From Amoebidium appalachense (lineage: Eukaryota; Ichthyosporea), in assembly GCA_963693365.1 (NCBI GenBank), contig CAVNZM010000008.1, forward strand, positions 7,192,001 through 7,256,000: a stretch of 64,000 bases of DNA. Reading direction: 5' to 3'. Both the position numbers and the translations under genes were made by a program. This document shows, one piece after another, positions 1-35,111 of this stretch. Below the pieces are notes generated by a model. That model was not told where the DNA came from. It did no database searches and saw nothing but the letters and a program-made list of their open reading frames with translations. Position 1 is the first letter of the stretch. Each line of letters opens with the position of its first letter.

Positions 1-312
1 CAGAGAATATTCCGACGAAATAAAGGAATTCCACCAACTTCCCCAAAAATCAAACTGTCTGCAAAAAAGAAAAAGAGAAAACAAAATTACACAAAAACAC
101 AGAGAGAAACAAGGCTGACCGTCTTATACCTGTTGTGTTATGGGTTTCGCAAACTGAATCCCAAATGCAATAGGTTAATGTTGCCCTGCGTGCATTACCC
201 CTAAGCAGAATACCCTTTCAGACTATACTATATGGTTAAACAGGTGGTTTAATGGCGAGTCCTGTATTCACATATGCAAGTTTGCACATGATCAGTGCTG
301 GTATAAATTAAC

Positions 313-343
<31 letters not shown>

Positions 344-352
344 AAAAAAAAA

Positions 353-385
<33 letters not shown>

Positions 386-927
386 CCAGATAGATCCTCC
401 TGTACAGCAAATATCCATACATCTGACACCGCTTGTTTGCCATGCATGCCCTACCTATATAAACTACAAATACAATCCAATCCAACATGTACACATGGCC
501 CTCTCAAACCAACTACTCCCCGACTTGTGTTTTTATGGTACATCGCATACTCCATCTCAAAGCCATCCAACAAATCCAGACCCGTCCATCATCCCTCCTC
601 CCGCCCTCCGCCCCAACACACACACACACATCCACATCCAACCCCCCCCCCCCCCCCCCCCCCCTCCAAAAAAACAAAAAACAAAAAAAAAAAAACAAAA
701 AAAAACAAAAACAAAAACAAAAACAAAAACAAACAAAAACAAGAAAAAACCCACATACCTATCCAACCCCCACCACGTCAATCATGCACCACCATACATC
801 CAACAACGTGCGCTGGTTCACATAACAACTGACGAAGAAAACGATCACACACATCACTCACCCACACCCCACCGCACCCCACCACTCAATCCAAACACCC
901 AGACGTGCACACCAATAACAGCACTGA
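1..927. other. Region downstream of NFS1
   Basis: No gene seen. It contains a C run, A run and G run in series at 312-384, another C(n)A(n) composite at 643-760, and CA-rich DNA. It must include the NFS1 3' UTR; I see no clear AATAAA on the minus strand. Confidence 0.55.
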
Positions 928-12148
<11,221 letters not shown>

Positions 12149-13993
12149 GGTTGCTGTGGTGAAAGGGGAGGATGTGAGAAAGGGGAGGATGTAGAGAGGG
12201 GTGAGGGGGGGGGGGGGGGGGGGGGGGGGGAGGGGGAGGAGAGGGAGGGGGGGGGGGGTTGACCGATAAAAAATAAGTGGGATGTCAGTTGTGAGGAGAC
12301 GGTGGAAAAGTGACGGCGGTTGGGATGGATTCGGTGGTCCATAGAACAGCGCGACTTTTAAAAGAAAGAGACTGGTTGTTTAACAAGCGAAAACTAACGA
12401 TAAACGTTGATTAGTATGTCAGTGTGGGGGGAGGAAGGAGAAGCGGGGGGTGAGGGAGGGGAGAAGGGAGCAAAGGGAGGGAATCATTCAAAAACGTGCA
12501 TGTATATATGTGTAGGTGGGTGGGTGGAGGGGGAGGTGGGGGTGCACGTTGCCCGCAACAAAGTGACATGCTTCCTTGTTTATGTGGTGATGCTATATGA
12601 GAAGTTATGGCAATCTAAAGTGCTATCTGTTTTCAACACAGCACCAGAGAATATAACTGAGATCCTCACACGAAGTAGAAGTTGCGTTTCAATGGCCCCT
12701 TCAATGACCGGTGGTGCATTCACATCTATGGGGCAGAAAACCTTGTAGTGACCCCTGTCATAAAACCAAAGTAGCACAGCACAATTCTATCCCTCTACAC
12801 CATGCCGTCGAATAAATAATATTTGCCTACTGCACACAGTGAAAACTAAGAGTTTTGACGTCCAGCGGAAGCAACATACCGGTTGTGAAATAGCTCTTGC
12901 TTTGAATGTGAAAATCACAAGAGGAATCTCCAAGTAAAAGATGTAAGAAGTGGTTCTGCTCGGCCACGTTTGCTTCAAGTTGGCCAGGAAGGCACAACGA
13001 AAACAATCATGAACAGAGGAACACGCACACGTACTTGTGACGTCATATAGTTCTTTTGCGTAAGCAAATTTTCAATGGGGCAACAACTATGCATGATCTT
13101 TCACATATGAGATTGCCTTTTCGTCTAGGCTAGGTAGGTAGTCCTATGTAGGGCCACTCGAGCCTACCATATGCTCATTGCTCAGTAGTTTAAGATATAA
13201 AGCAACATTCAAAAAACCTATTGTATTACATAGTGCAGAAAATGTGATACGATGAAAACAGACAAGTATTTTGGCACTTGCACTTCATATTGGAAATACA
13301 ATCAATTAGGCTCACCCAATCAAATATTGCTCATTTTCAATCTTTAGATCCGTCTGTATGAGCCAATCACTAAATGAGTGGTCTTGCTCTTGCTTCGCAG
13401 CGCGTGCAGTTCTTGTGTGTGTGTGAGTCAGAGACACTGGTGTTGTCCGTGTACACGTGTCATGGTGTGTGTCTGTGACGGTGCGTGTGTCACAAGATAG
13501 CATAGTGTACACTGTTTGGCGGTGGTACAGCCTGCAGCTATAGCCTGCATTTCATTTTCATAGACCTTTCAGGTTTAGCCTTCCAAGTCACTCACACACC
13601 TCACTGCGGCACGTGTACACACCGCCATCCCATCGACACGAGTCATGTATAATGGACATGAGTCATGTAACATGTCCTTTCATTGTGTTTGGTTGAAGTG
13701 GCACAATCGTTATGATAGCATAGCGGTGATGCAAGGAATATAAGAGCTGGTTGCTACCCGCCGCTTACAAAACGTCTTTTAGTAACAAGCTTTATTCGCA
13801 CACCACGGAAACCTACCCCAGCCCGTGAGCCTATACCCTTTGGTTTCGACACTGAGGCAGAGAGCAGTATTTACCCCCCCCCCCCCCCCCCCCTCCCCCC
13901 CCCCCCCAAAAAAAAAAAAAAAAATGTCTTTCCAGAAGGGCTATTAGCTCGAGTAAGGCTTGCAACTGGTCCGCCGTTCTCCTCCCCCCCCAG

Positions 13994-14373
13994 ACCGCTT
14001 TACTTCCATGCAACCGGGCATGGTTGCTCTGTGTCGTGCATCTGTAAGCACATACGCATTTTTCGCTGCACTGCATTAGTTTGCACACACATCTTCACCG
14101 TTTTGCTCATTTTGCTTGCATAAGCAGCCCTGCTCGTCTTTGATCAAGACGGGTTGACCCTCCCAAGTTCAGTTGATGCTGCTGTCTGAGTTGGAGAGTC
14201 GTATATACGTGGGCTAAAGGGTCGAAACTCAGACACAATTGATGACTTGAGCCTCCCTGAGGATGGGCTCTGCTTATGACGCATACTGTGCGTATGGCTG
14301 ATGTTGCATATTGATTGTTTGCCTTTGCATGTGTCCTTCGTGTATGCGTACTTCGTACCGTGTTCCGCATCCA
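13994..14373 (-). repeat. Dispersed repeat family, copy D (inverted)
   Basis: Minus-strand copy in the NFS1-METTL22 spacer. It contains ACGGGTTGACCCTCCC and its neighbours in reverse complement. A C/G-rich run again abuts its 5' (TGGATGCGG) end. Confidence 0.8.
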
Positions 14374-14397
14374 ACCCCCTCCCCGGCCCCCCCCATA

Positions 14398-14647
<250 letters not shown>

Positions 14648-15241
14648 GCCCCCCTCCTTCCCTGCCTCCCTCCCTCCCTCCCTCCCTCCCTCCCCCCCTC
14701 CCTCCCTCCCCCCTCCCTCCCTCCCTCCCTCCCTCCCTCCCTCGATTCCTCGCTCCCCCCCTCCCCCCCCCCCCCCCCCCCTCTCTCTCTCTCCCCCCCC
14801 CCCCTCCCTCTCCCTCCCACCCCCCAAAAAAAACACCGTCTTACTCCTCCCCCCCCCCCCTCCTCCTCTCCACACACACACACACACACACAAAACACCC
14901 ATACATCCCCACACTTACGAACGGGCATGCACGTTCACACACACACACGTTCCCTCTCGGGCGCCCTCCCCCCTCCTGTCGCTCTCTTTCTCTCTCACTC
15001 TCTCTCTCTTTATTGCCTTCCCCCCCCCCCCCCAAAAAAAATAAAATAAATAAATAAATAAAATTAAAAAAAATGCCTACAGACCTGCTTTGGCTTATTT
15101 GTTTGGTGTTTTCGCTTCTGATTGTCGACGTTATGTACTAAAGCGCTGTAATTTTCCTTACCACGTAAAATTCACAGATATCCCCCTCCCGCCTTCTGCG
15201 TTCCCTCCCCGCTCCCCCGCTCCCCCGCTCCCCCCACCCCC

Positions 15242-15320
15242 ACTCTGTATGTATGGTTTGCATTCTGCATCGTGTTATCCGTTGTTCGTGTGTATATCGT
15301 ACTTTATGACGCATTCAACC
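15242..15320 (-). repeat. Dispersed repeat family, copy E (5' fragment)
   Basis: About 80 bases in reverse orientation starting GTTGAATGCGTCATAAAG and resembling the start of copy B. Its 5' side is a T(n)G(n) composite (C(n)A(n) on the plus strand, 15310-15398). Confidence 0.65.
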
Positions 15321-15326
15321 CCCCCC

Positions 15327-15402
<76 letters not shown>

Positions 15403-15679
15403 TTCCCTTACTTTTTGACGTTTGTCTGTTTTGAACTTCGATGGTTTCTTGCTTACGCACTATCCTTTTGTTTGGGTCCACCCGCTCCGTATACCTGTTT
15501 TACTGTTGATGTATTCGTACTCTATCTTTAGTAGTACACGGATTAGAACCAAGGAGCGCTGCGTTTTGAACCTTCCCCCTCCCCTCCGCAAACTCCCCCC
15601 CCCCCCCCCCCCCCCCCCCGTCCCCGCGCCCTCCCTTCCCTCAATATATACACACACAGACACACCTACACAGACACAC

Positions 15680-15721
<42 letters not shown>

Positions 15722-15823
15722 CCCCCCCCCCCCCTCTCTTCTCTCTCTCTCCGTCAGTCTCTCTCTCTCTCCCCCTCTCTCTCTCCATCTCCCCCCTCTC
15801 TCTCTCTCTCTCTCTCTCCCCCT

Positions 15824-15907
<84 letters not shown>

Positions 15908-16253
15908 CCCCCTCCCCCCTCCCCCCATCTCTCTCTTAACTCTCCCTTTAATAAATACACAGACACTAACACCCACACACATGCATGCACGCAGGCACGG
16001 GCGCGCACACACGCCCGCCCCCCCCCCCCCCCCCCCCCCCCCCCACCCTCCCCCACCCCCCCCCACACACACACACATACACACAATCCACAAACACTAA
16101 GTAGTAGGAGCTGAAAAACCGGTGCTTTCTTTACCTCCTGCAAAGTTCACACACTCTGCATCTACTCTTGTCACCTATTCCGCACTGGAAGCAAACCAAC
16201 CATGTATACAAATACACCCCAACTTTCTTCTGTTCTAACCAGCGCACCCATTC

Positions 16254-25550
<9,297 letters not shown>

Positions 25551-26187
25551 GAGTGCGACACGAGAGAACTGGTCGAACGTTAGCCCTGCGGCCTGCAAGG
25601 GTTTTAATTTTTTTTTCCCCTTTGTTATTTGATTTTTCTCCGCATCTCCGGTTGTTGTCTTCTTCTTCTTCTTCTTCTTCTTTTTTTTTTTTTTTAAGCT
25701 CAACGTCATCTATAAAGTTACTCGGTCGTATTGCAGGTTGTTTTATCCTTTGATGGTTAACCAGGGAAGAGACACTGGTGTTCTAAAGCAATCACATCAT
25801 ATCCTTATTCTTTTGTACATAAATTCCGTATGTGTATGGGGTGTTCGTTTTTTTTTGTTTTTTTTTGTTTTTTTTTTTTGGTTGGTTGTTGGGGGAGGGG
25901 GGTTGGGGGGGTGGGAAGGTTTTTGCCTGTGCAATTGGCTTATTTTCCTTTTCCTTTCCTCTCTCCTTGCAAAAAAAAAAAAAAAAATTGGATGTCTCCC
26001 CCCCCCCCCCCCCCCCCCCCCCCCTTCGCTGGAGCTACCAGCTCTCTTTCAGTTCTTATCTCTTATTTTTTTTTTAACTTGCTCCTCTCACCCCCGCCTC
26101 CTCTTCCCCCCTCCCCCCCCCCCCCCCCCCTCCCCCTTCCCCACCTGCACCACACACGATCACATACACACACACAAAAAAAAGAAT

Positions 26188-26224
<37 letters not shown>

Positions 26225-26546
26225 TTCCCCACGCCCCCCTTGCGTATGACACACGGCTCTACTTCTGGAATTATGAATGGTTAGCTCAGATCGGATATGT
26301 ATGTATGTTTCTCGGACGGGCTTTTGTTTTGTTTTTCCTGATTTTCCTTTGCTTGGAATGGGTCATTGGGTTAAGGGCACTTGTGCATGTATGATTGTGA
26401 AATAACCTGACGGGCTTGAACATTGTGATAGGAATACAGGCTGATCTCAGGAAATTCTTGTAAGTTACAAAGAAAAATAAATTGTGGCAATCCTCCCTGC
26501 TGTTGTATGCAGTAAGGACACATCCTCCCTCCCTCCCCCCCCCCCC

Positions 26547-26617
<71 letters not shown>

Positions 26618-26624
26618 CCCCACA

Positions 26625-26661
<37 letters not shown>

Positions 26662-26880
26662 TCCTTCCCCCATCTCGTTTTTGTTGTCTCCTCCTTGCCA
26701 GTGATCTACGAGTTCGTTAATATGTTTGGGTATGTTTTGTGTGTGTGTGTGTGTGTGTGTGTGCATGCATGGCCTGCATGCGTGCGTGACCAATTAATGT
26801 GAGTGCTTGAGCTAAAGAGGAAAGTACCAAGGGGGAAGTTCTGGTGGTGGTGGTTTTGTGCGTGTGTGTGAAAAGTTGTG

Positions 26881-26944
<64 letters not shown>

Positions 26945-27059
26945 TGTTGGGGGGGGGATCCGGGGGCCGGGGGAGGGGGGGGGGGGGGGGGGGGGGGGGG
27001 GAGGGGGGGGGGAGGGAGGAGGGAATAATCTCCTCCCAGGATCCACAAGTGAGGCACCA

Positions 27060-28060
27060 ACTACTTCCTACGTATACTCCTCTACCATTTGAGGGCACTT
27101 GCCTTCAGCTATGTGCATTTGGGTGACCATCCAGACCGGAATCTGGACATCTGCCATCAATTAATGACCCTTTATGACCAACGTAAGTTATTGACCTTTG
27201 ATTGTGGGTCAGAAGAGTGTAAAAAAGTTTCGGTTGATCTTCTATTTTTTCCTGCAGCAACTTACTCATTTTGACATGTTCAATGTGCAAAGGTCCGAAC
27301 TCGAATGCATACAGGGCTTTTATATTATTGTCTCATGAAGTGTCTTACTCCTTTGGTGTTATGACTCTCCATATGCATCTGATTTGTCTAGGGAAATGCT
27401 CTGTAGTACAAGCAGATAAAAAGAACCCACACTCTCCATGCTTAAAGCCTTTTGTCCAATCGTTCCTCCCTTCTAGGCCCCGGTTCCCCTCCGCCCACAG
27501 TTCCCCCTCTGCCCCCCCCCCCCTCTCCCCCCCTTCCTCTCCTCCCCATTGGCAAGGTCAAATGAACCATGCTGTACCGTAGGATCTTTATCTTTACCTG
27601 TGTCCATATACATGGGGTACAACCTGTTCGTGACGCTGTTTACTCGAGATATGCACGCTCGCTAATTAATCCCCCACCCCACCACCACCACTACTGACAT
27701 CACCCCCGCCGGCTGCCTGGCTTATATTATAGGAATTCATCCAGTTGGAAAGGAGAAGGCAGCCAGGAGTGTTTTGTAAAACTGCATTGGTGTTGGTGGA
27801 TGAAGTTGAAATCTATGGGGTGGAGTAGGGCCCTAAACTTTGATTACTGCTACACACTACATTATTTGGGGGGGGGGGGAAAGGTCCTACGGGGGGAGAA
27901 GAGGTGGAGGATGGGGCAGGGCGGGGGGGGGGAGGGGGGGAGGGGGGGTAGAAGAAAGGGGAAGGAGGGAAGGGGAGAATTTTCCGTTTTTTGTTGCATA
28001 TCCCCTCCCTGATTTACAGTAGAGTAAAAATGTACGTGTGCATGTGCATGCTGTGTGTGC

Positions 28061-28159
<99 letters not shown>

Positions 28160-28893
28160 TGTTACGTGTGTGCACACACGTGTTTTGCTACGGCCTATGC
28201 ACACAGCCCATTCATGTGAGCGTGTATACAGTGCCCGTTGTGTGTTATCTGTGCCTTGTGCACTTTGACAATGTGTGCGGCGACGATGTCATGTATGTCC
28301 TTGAGCAAGCAAAAAGGGGAAGGGGTAACCTCTTACCGTTATTTTGCATGAGCTGCTTTGTGGTCCCACCACCTGAAACGCAGCAACACCGCTGTATCAC
28401 TTAAGATTCAGAGCCACTTGTCTTCAGCTACTTGTATGGGGGGTGACCTTTGGGCCCGAATGATGGTGTCTGGTAGGGCGGCCAGATATTGGCTGGAAAT
28501 CCTGGTCGACAATCATTGGGAGAGAAGGTGGCAATGCATGATGGGGCTCTGCACTGTGTACTGGAAAAGGACACCCAAATATCAGCCATCAAGAAATAGT
28601 TTGCTGAAAAACCCATCTTTTGGCAGTTGATTGTGGGACGGAACAAGGCTTGGCCCAAGAAGGGTTTGACCGACAGTTTTCGAACAGTTTGTGGCACTTT
28701 GCTCTTGCCGCATGTATTTCGGTTTGTGATCTTACCGTGGCTGCACCATAAAACCCATAGGTAAGTGGACACCTGTCTGTCGAAATAAAACTAAAAAAAT
28801 CAGAACTCCTTGCTCCTTTCGTCCATCCATCCCCTTCCCCCCGCCCCCATCCCCCTCCTAAAAAATAATCTAATCAACTAATCAAAAGCTTAA

Positions 28894-28929
<36 letters not shown>

Positions 28930-29149
28930 GGGTCCACCAACCCACCCATCCATCACAAGTTTCCCTCTCCCCCCCAACAGCCAACCCCCTGCCAACCCCC
29001 CTCCCCCTCCCCCCCCCCCCCCCTCTTTCTAACCCTCTCCCCCTTCTTTTCATGCTTTCACCTGACCTGCTTCTTCTCTAGCTCTGGACGTCTTGCCCCA
29101 TATGTATTATCTAAACTCTAAGACTTTGAGTTTGTAAGTTCCCCTCCTT

Positions 29150-29180
<31 letters not shown>

Positions 29181-29412
29181 TCTTCCTCCCCCCTTCCCCT
29201 CTCTTCCAGTGTCACATCCAGGTCATTTGGCGTAAACAAGAGCCCTAATATATTTGGAGAACTTCGTTGAACCCATGAGCATCTGGCCAACTGACTGCAC
29301 GTTACTGTACGAGCATTCACAAAAGCCAAACGCAAGTTTGTCTGGGCTTCCCAACCCTTCCCCACCCCTCCATACCATTCCCCATAGTTCCCTTGCCTTC
29401 CCCTTCCCCCCG

Positions 29413-29448
<36 letters not shown>

Positions 29449-29807
29449 ACCCCCGGCCACTTTCCCTCCCCCTCCCCCCTTAAATCACGTCCCCCCGTTC
29501 CCCCCCGTGGAGAACGTGTAGAACTAGGTCCATATACTCCTCCTTTTACTTTCCCAACCCTTCCCTACCCCTCCATACCATTCCCCATAATTCCCTTGCC
29601 TTCCCTCCCTCCCCCCCCCCTTCTTCCCCCCCCCCCACCCCCTCCCCCCCACCCCCGGCCACTTTCCCTCCCCCCCCTCCCCCCCCCCCCCCCCCCCCCC
29701 ATAAATCACGTCCCCCCATTACTCCCCGTGCAGACTTAGGTGCATCTAAGCCTCCTTTTATTTTTCCAACTCGTCCCCACCCCTCCAAATCATTCCCCAT
29801 GACTCCC

Positions 29808-29850
<43 letters not shown>

Positions 29851-30191
29851 TCGCCTTTTTTTTTTTTTTTCCAGTTAGGGCAAGGGGAGGTGAGGGGGGA
29901 AAGAGAGGGGGGGAGGGGGGGGGTTGTTTTTTCTATGACTGTCTTATAAACCTTGTCTTCTTTGTAAGGATGGTCTTTGGGAGAGTAAGGTGCAAATTCC
30001 TTCTCAGCAAACATGGGGATCATCCGCTCAAGCGCATTAACTAAGGCTCAATAAGGTGCTGATGAAAAATCAGGGCAGCAGGGGACAGGGGCATATTAGG
30101 GCACAGTGCATATTGCCTCTTTTTTTTTTTTTTTTTTTTTTTTTTGGGTATTTGGTGGCGGGCGGGCAGGGGGGGAGGGGGGGAGGGGGGG

Positions 30192-30228
<37 letters not shown>

Positions 30229-31418
30229 GGAGAGCACGGATATGTCATAAGACGGTTTTCAGTTTTAAGCTATTATATGTTGGGTGACCTTCTCATGACC
30301 ACAGCCAGAAAGCAGAAGCCTGCTCGGGATATTCAGCGAGGTTGAACCCATTTGAATTGCAGCAAGCAGCACACATTCGATTTGTGTGTGGGTGGTCACC
30401 CAGATGGTGCAAGTTGTGACCAGACTGTGTTAATCACCTAATTTTCCACTGTGATTGTGGGACAAGTTTAACATGCTTATGGGCGCCGCTGTTAGTTGGG
30501 CTGTTAACAAGAGATTACTCACCTGACAAAAGCATAACCACCCACCGTGTTCAAAAAAAGGCTCCATCGGCAGAGAGGGATACTTCCTGCTGAATTGCAC
30601 TGCTAAGAATCCTAATCAGCCTATTTAGATGCCTTAACAATTACCTAATTACTTGATTTCACACTTACTCACCTGCTTCAATGGGCTTTCGACACGATTA
30701 AAACGTTTGGATTTGCCCATCATTCCCCCTTTCCCTCTCCCCCCCTCCCCCCCCACCCTCCCCTCGCCTTAAAAGAAAGGGGAAAATCTTGTTTTGCGTT
30801 TAAGATTTGCATTCCCGAAAGAAGGTGGCCATCCTCTACAATGACATTGTGAACTCCTCAAAATGGTTGGTGGTTTTTTGGGTGGGTGGGGCACAAGAAC
30901 ACAGAAGACCTTTTTGCGCCAGCCAAAATTTCTGGTAAGATGGTAAACCCAGAAATGTTACGTGTCCGCTTTTCTTGCACAAGCATCCACACGCACATGC
31001 ATTTTCAATACACATTTGCTCCAAAAGACTTAGAGAACGTTTCCCTTGTATCCCCTCCCTCCCCCCCCCCCCCCCCTCCCCCCTCCCCCCCCCCCCCCTC
31101 CCCCCCCCCCCCCCCCCCCGCCCCCCCGGCGCAGGGGAGGAGGGAGGGGGGAAGGGGAGGGGAGAGCAGTATTTTGCATGGCTTCCTCGAAACTTTGTCT
31201 GCTTTGCACACTAAACTTGTCTTTTGGGACAAGTCAGGTCCATATTCGATTTCAGCAAACATCGGACACATGTGTTTGTTTAACGAATAGATGGAGTGCT
31301 GTGGGAAGATCTGGGGCAGAGGGGGTCAAAGATTAGCCTAGTGTGTGTAGCATCCACGAATCTGTATGATGATTTGTTGGTGGGGTGGTCCTGGGGGTTG
31401 GTTTTTTTTTTTTTTTTT

Positions 31419-31449
<31 letters not shown>

Positions 31450-32092
31450 GGGGGAGGGTTGAGTGATACAGGGCCCTCATGATATATGTTTCTGTCTTCA
31501 GCAAAATTTTTTGGGGTGACCTTTCTATGGCCTCAGCCATTAGCCTACGCGGGATAACCAGAGGGTTTCACAACGAATTTGCTGCAGCAAACAACAAGCA
31601 TTGTGTACAAGTGGTCACCCAGATCATGCAAGTTGTATCCCGGCTGTAGTAATTATCTCATCTCCCGACAGTGATTGTGGGACAAGATCTAAATAATAAT
31701 TTGGTACCGCCAGGAACAATAATATGAAACCACGGGAACTCGAGAAATGGTAGGGTGCAGGGAACAGTTCGGCTCGAATCCAAACTTTTTGGTGATGTTT
31801 ACAACGGTCATAAAGATTGTAATTAAAGAGCACGGCATATTATCTGCTCATTTTGAATGCCAAATGCACCGGCTCAATTACACAGTGTCTCGACAAAATC
31901 ATTACCACCCACCTTTAATGAAATGAAAGCTAAGCGGATGGAGAGGAACACTTGCTGCTGAAGTGCACAGCTAAAAGTCTTGGAGTAGCAAGATGCCTAT
32001 AATAACTTATTTACTCCAAGTAGTAGCACTTACTCACTTACTCACATTTTAAGTCAAAAGGCTTTCAACCCGATACAACAGTTTGGATTTGC

Positions 32093-32127
<35 letters not shown>

Positions 32128-32544
32128 ACCCCCTTCCCCCCTCCCCCTATCTTAATTAAGGGGGAAAGTTTGTTTTACGTTTTACAATACCGAGAGACGG
32201 CGGCCATCTCCTAGAAATGCTATCGTGAACATCTCACAACTGTTGGTGGGGTTTTTGGTGGGATACAGGAACTCAAAAGAAGGTTTTTGCACCAGTTATG
32301 TTTTCTGTTTGTTAGGCGCCCTTTTTTCTTGCGTAAGCATCCACACGCATATGCAGGAACAACCTACCCATTTGCTCGAAAATACGTAGAGAAAGTCTCA
32401 TTAATATACCTCCCCCCCCCCCCCCCCCCCCCCCCCCGCCCCCACCCCCACCCTCCCCCCTCTCCCATACATCATACCCCATGTTATATGAAATCATCAA
32501 CTTGCAATCTTCGCATCTGTGTCGGACCAAAAACCACCCTCTAG

Positions 32545-32576
<32 letters not shown>

Positions 32577-32585
32577 TTCCCCCCC

Positions 32586-32626
<41 letters not shown>

Positions 32627-33950
32627 TTCACCCCACTTTCAACGGACCCACCCACACTCTGGCCATCGGGATGGTAAGATCAAAAAGAAGGGATTCTCCT
32701 TGCAAACAACTTCCACTCTGCAAGTCTTCAAAAGGGTATGCAGAAATGGGGGATGACGGCAAGTTTGTACACGTACCAGTTTTTCTGCGTGTGGCTTATT
32801 ATTATTTTATATGCTTATTTTATTCTATTCTATTTTTTTTTTTTGTTTTGTTTTTTTAACTTTGGGGGAGGGTTTGCTTGCCAGATCAGAGGATCTCAGT
32901 AGAGTGTGTTCCTGTGTGTGCGTCATAATACTATGTGGGTGTGCAAGACGTAACCTTAACGTGGTGCGGCTCTATTTGGCAGTGTATGTTTGTGTAGTGG
33001 AAGGCAAGTTCGTAAAGCATGCTGGTGTGTGTGGTGTGTCTGTGTGCATATATGTGTGCACTGTGTATGTGGGCCTGCGTGCATGAGCCTGCGCAAGTGT
33101 AAACGTGTTTTATTGAAGTGTGCGCGTGCGTGGGTGACTGTGTGTGTGTGTGTGCGTGTGTGTGTCTGTGCTCCGCAAGTGCGCATGCGCTTAACAAGAG
33201 TCACTGTGCAAGTATGTGGGCGAGAGAGCTAGAAAGGGAACAGGGGCTGTGTGGGAAAGGGTTGTTGCGATTATGTTTCCTGGTGCTAAAGGGGCATTTT
33301 GTATGGCTTATAAAAACTGTGTCTGCTGTGTAAGCCACATGGTTTTGGGGCAAATTAGGCCCAAATTCATTCAGCAAACGTGTGGAGCATTTTTTATTAT
33401 TGTTATTGATGAGGTGCTGTGGAGTATTCAGGGCAGAGAGGAGGAAAGATAAGGCCAGTGCATGTTGCAGCCTTTTTTCTTTCCCCTTTATGTTTTTTTT
33501 TTGGGGGGGGGGGAGGGGGAGGGGGGGGGAGGGATTGGGGGGGAAGGGTGGGGAGGGGGCCAGGGACATATCATAACAAGGTTTTCTGTTTTCAGCAACG
33601 TAACTTGGGTGACCTTCTCATGACCACATCCAGAAGCCCATGCGGAACAGCCAGAAGTTCCAACAGTTTCAGACGTTGCTGCAGCAAGCAGCATGCATTG
33701 TGTGTGGGTAGTCACCCAAATGGTGCAAGTTCTATCCCGGCTGTGGTAATTACCCAATTTCCTGCTGTGATTGTGGGACGTGATTTAGTGACTAATGGGT
33801 ACCGTCACGGGCATTAGCTATTAGAAAACCGTTCACGGGAACCTGAGAAATGTAAAGGTACAGGGAAAGGTTGGGATCGGTTCATACTTTTTAGTGCTGT
33901 TCGGTCATAAAGACAAGTTGTAAGTTATTAAACGGAGCACGGAGCCCCAT
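27060..33950 (+). repeat. Degenerate tandem array, 1-2 kb units
   Basis: A shared block containing GGGTGACC, then TGCTGCAGCAA(G/A)CA, GTGGTCACCCA and TGATTGTGGGAC recurs near 30289, 31512 and 33607, with weaker relatives near 27120 and 28450. A second block (TATGGCTT...GTCTGCT...TCAGCAAAC) recurs near 29930, 31170 and 33295. A third (GGCCATC...GTGAAC...TTGGTGG) recurs near 30825 and 32205. Block order is kept, so these are units of one array, interrupted by C/G tracts. No unit keeps a convincing reading frame. Confidence 0.7.
29346..29810 (+). repeat. C-rich minisatellite, about 206 bp, three copies
   Basis: CTTCCCAACCCTTCC...CCATACCATTCCCCATA...CCCCGGCCACTTTCCC...AAATCACGTCCCCCC recurs from about 29346, 29552 and (partly) 29764, with variable C runs inside. 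Confidence 0.8.
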
Positions 33951-34117
33951 CCCCACCCCCACCCCACTCCTCCTCTCTCCCTGAGGCTCCCCCCGTCCCC
34001 CGCCTTCTCCCCCCCCCCCCCCCCCCCCCCCCCCCCCTTCCCCCCTTCACACAGAAAAAACAAACCCTACCCCATCCTTGATCCAAAACTTCTCCACCAT
34101 TCCACCATTACATCGCT

Positions 34118-34148
<31 letters not shown>

Positions 34149-35078
34149 TTAGAAGAGTGGAATCCCTGAACACTTCCCACGTCGGGATTAGGGTTTTTAT
34201 GTAAAAACCCGATCTGCCTGAATCGTATGCCAGTTTGAAACTTCGTATTTCGAAGATAACTTGGCTATATTTTACGGTGCCTGTATGAGATGACTTCCAC
34301 AGATTTTTAGTAGATTTCATCTATTGCTCGCATATCATGTATTTCGCAACACCTGGCTGATGTCCCCGGGATAAGACATAACCCAACCATGAATATTTCA
34401 CTTCTGAACTGACCTTGACTCTCAGAGATCCGCTCCCAATATATTTCTGGCCATCAGCCTGAAAACGAAGACTCAGGCATGGGCCCACAGGCCCACCCGC
34501 CCCCATCAGACCGGAATCATTACATATATTTTATTTCCAGGCACAAACCATCCACAATTATACTATATTTCCTGCAACATATATGCCATGGGGCTTACCG
34601 TGTTGATTGTTAGACCTCAAGGCGTGATGGGGGCCCACTACAAACTGATCCATTGCAGATGTGACTCTGCACCGTGTGAGCCCCTGTGCGAAGGCCCCCC
34701 AAACATCATGCAAAATGTCATTTCTATACAGCAGAAAAAGGTTTCAGCCTTGGAATGTGGGATAGAGCGATTGTATCCTCTCCGTTATTATTTTCCTTGA
34801 GGGGAACGATTGTTACCATTTTATTCGATATTGCAACCTCGAGCTCCGGGATAGGATGTGAATGGAAACCCCCCCCCCCCCCCCCCTCCCCCCTTCTCCT
34901 TCGGAAGTTGGGGTTGGTGAGGTTGGGTGTATTCCCATGATTCTTTGAGTCTTTCCTTTTCTTTCTTTTTGTCGAGGGTGCAGGGGGTGAGCCTCAGGGG
35001 CGGCGAGGGGGGAGGGGGAGGGGCGGGAGGGTCGGTGAGGGGGAAGGGTGAAGGCGAGGCGGGGAGGTGTGAGGGGAA

Positions 35079-35111
<33 letters not shown>

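Noticed and set aside
12580-12978. Two short minus-strand frames upstream of NFS1
   Set aside because: No homology that I recognise and no splicing into NFS1; probably chance frames in the spacer.
26246-26290. Possible METTL22 or new-gene exon reading LYFWNYEWLAQ
   Set aside because: No good acceptor or donor, and METTL22 already ends well at 25550.
27089-27274. Exon-like frame SYVHLGDHPDRNLDICHQLM bounded by CAG and GTAAG
   Set aside because: It overlaps a weak copy of the tandem array, and the only downstream acceptor gives an immediate stop. No second exon was found.
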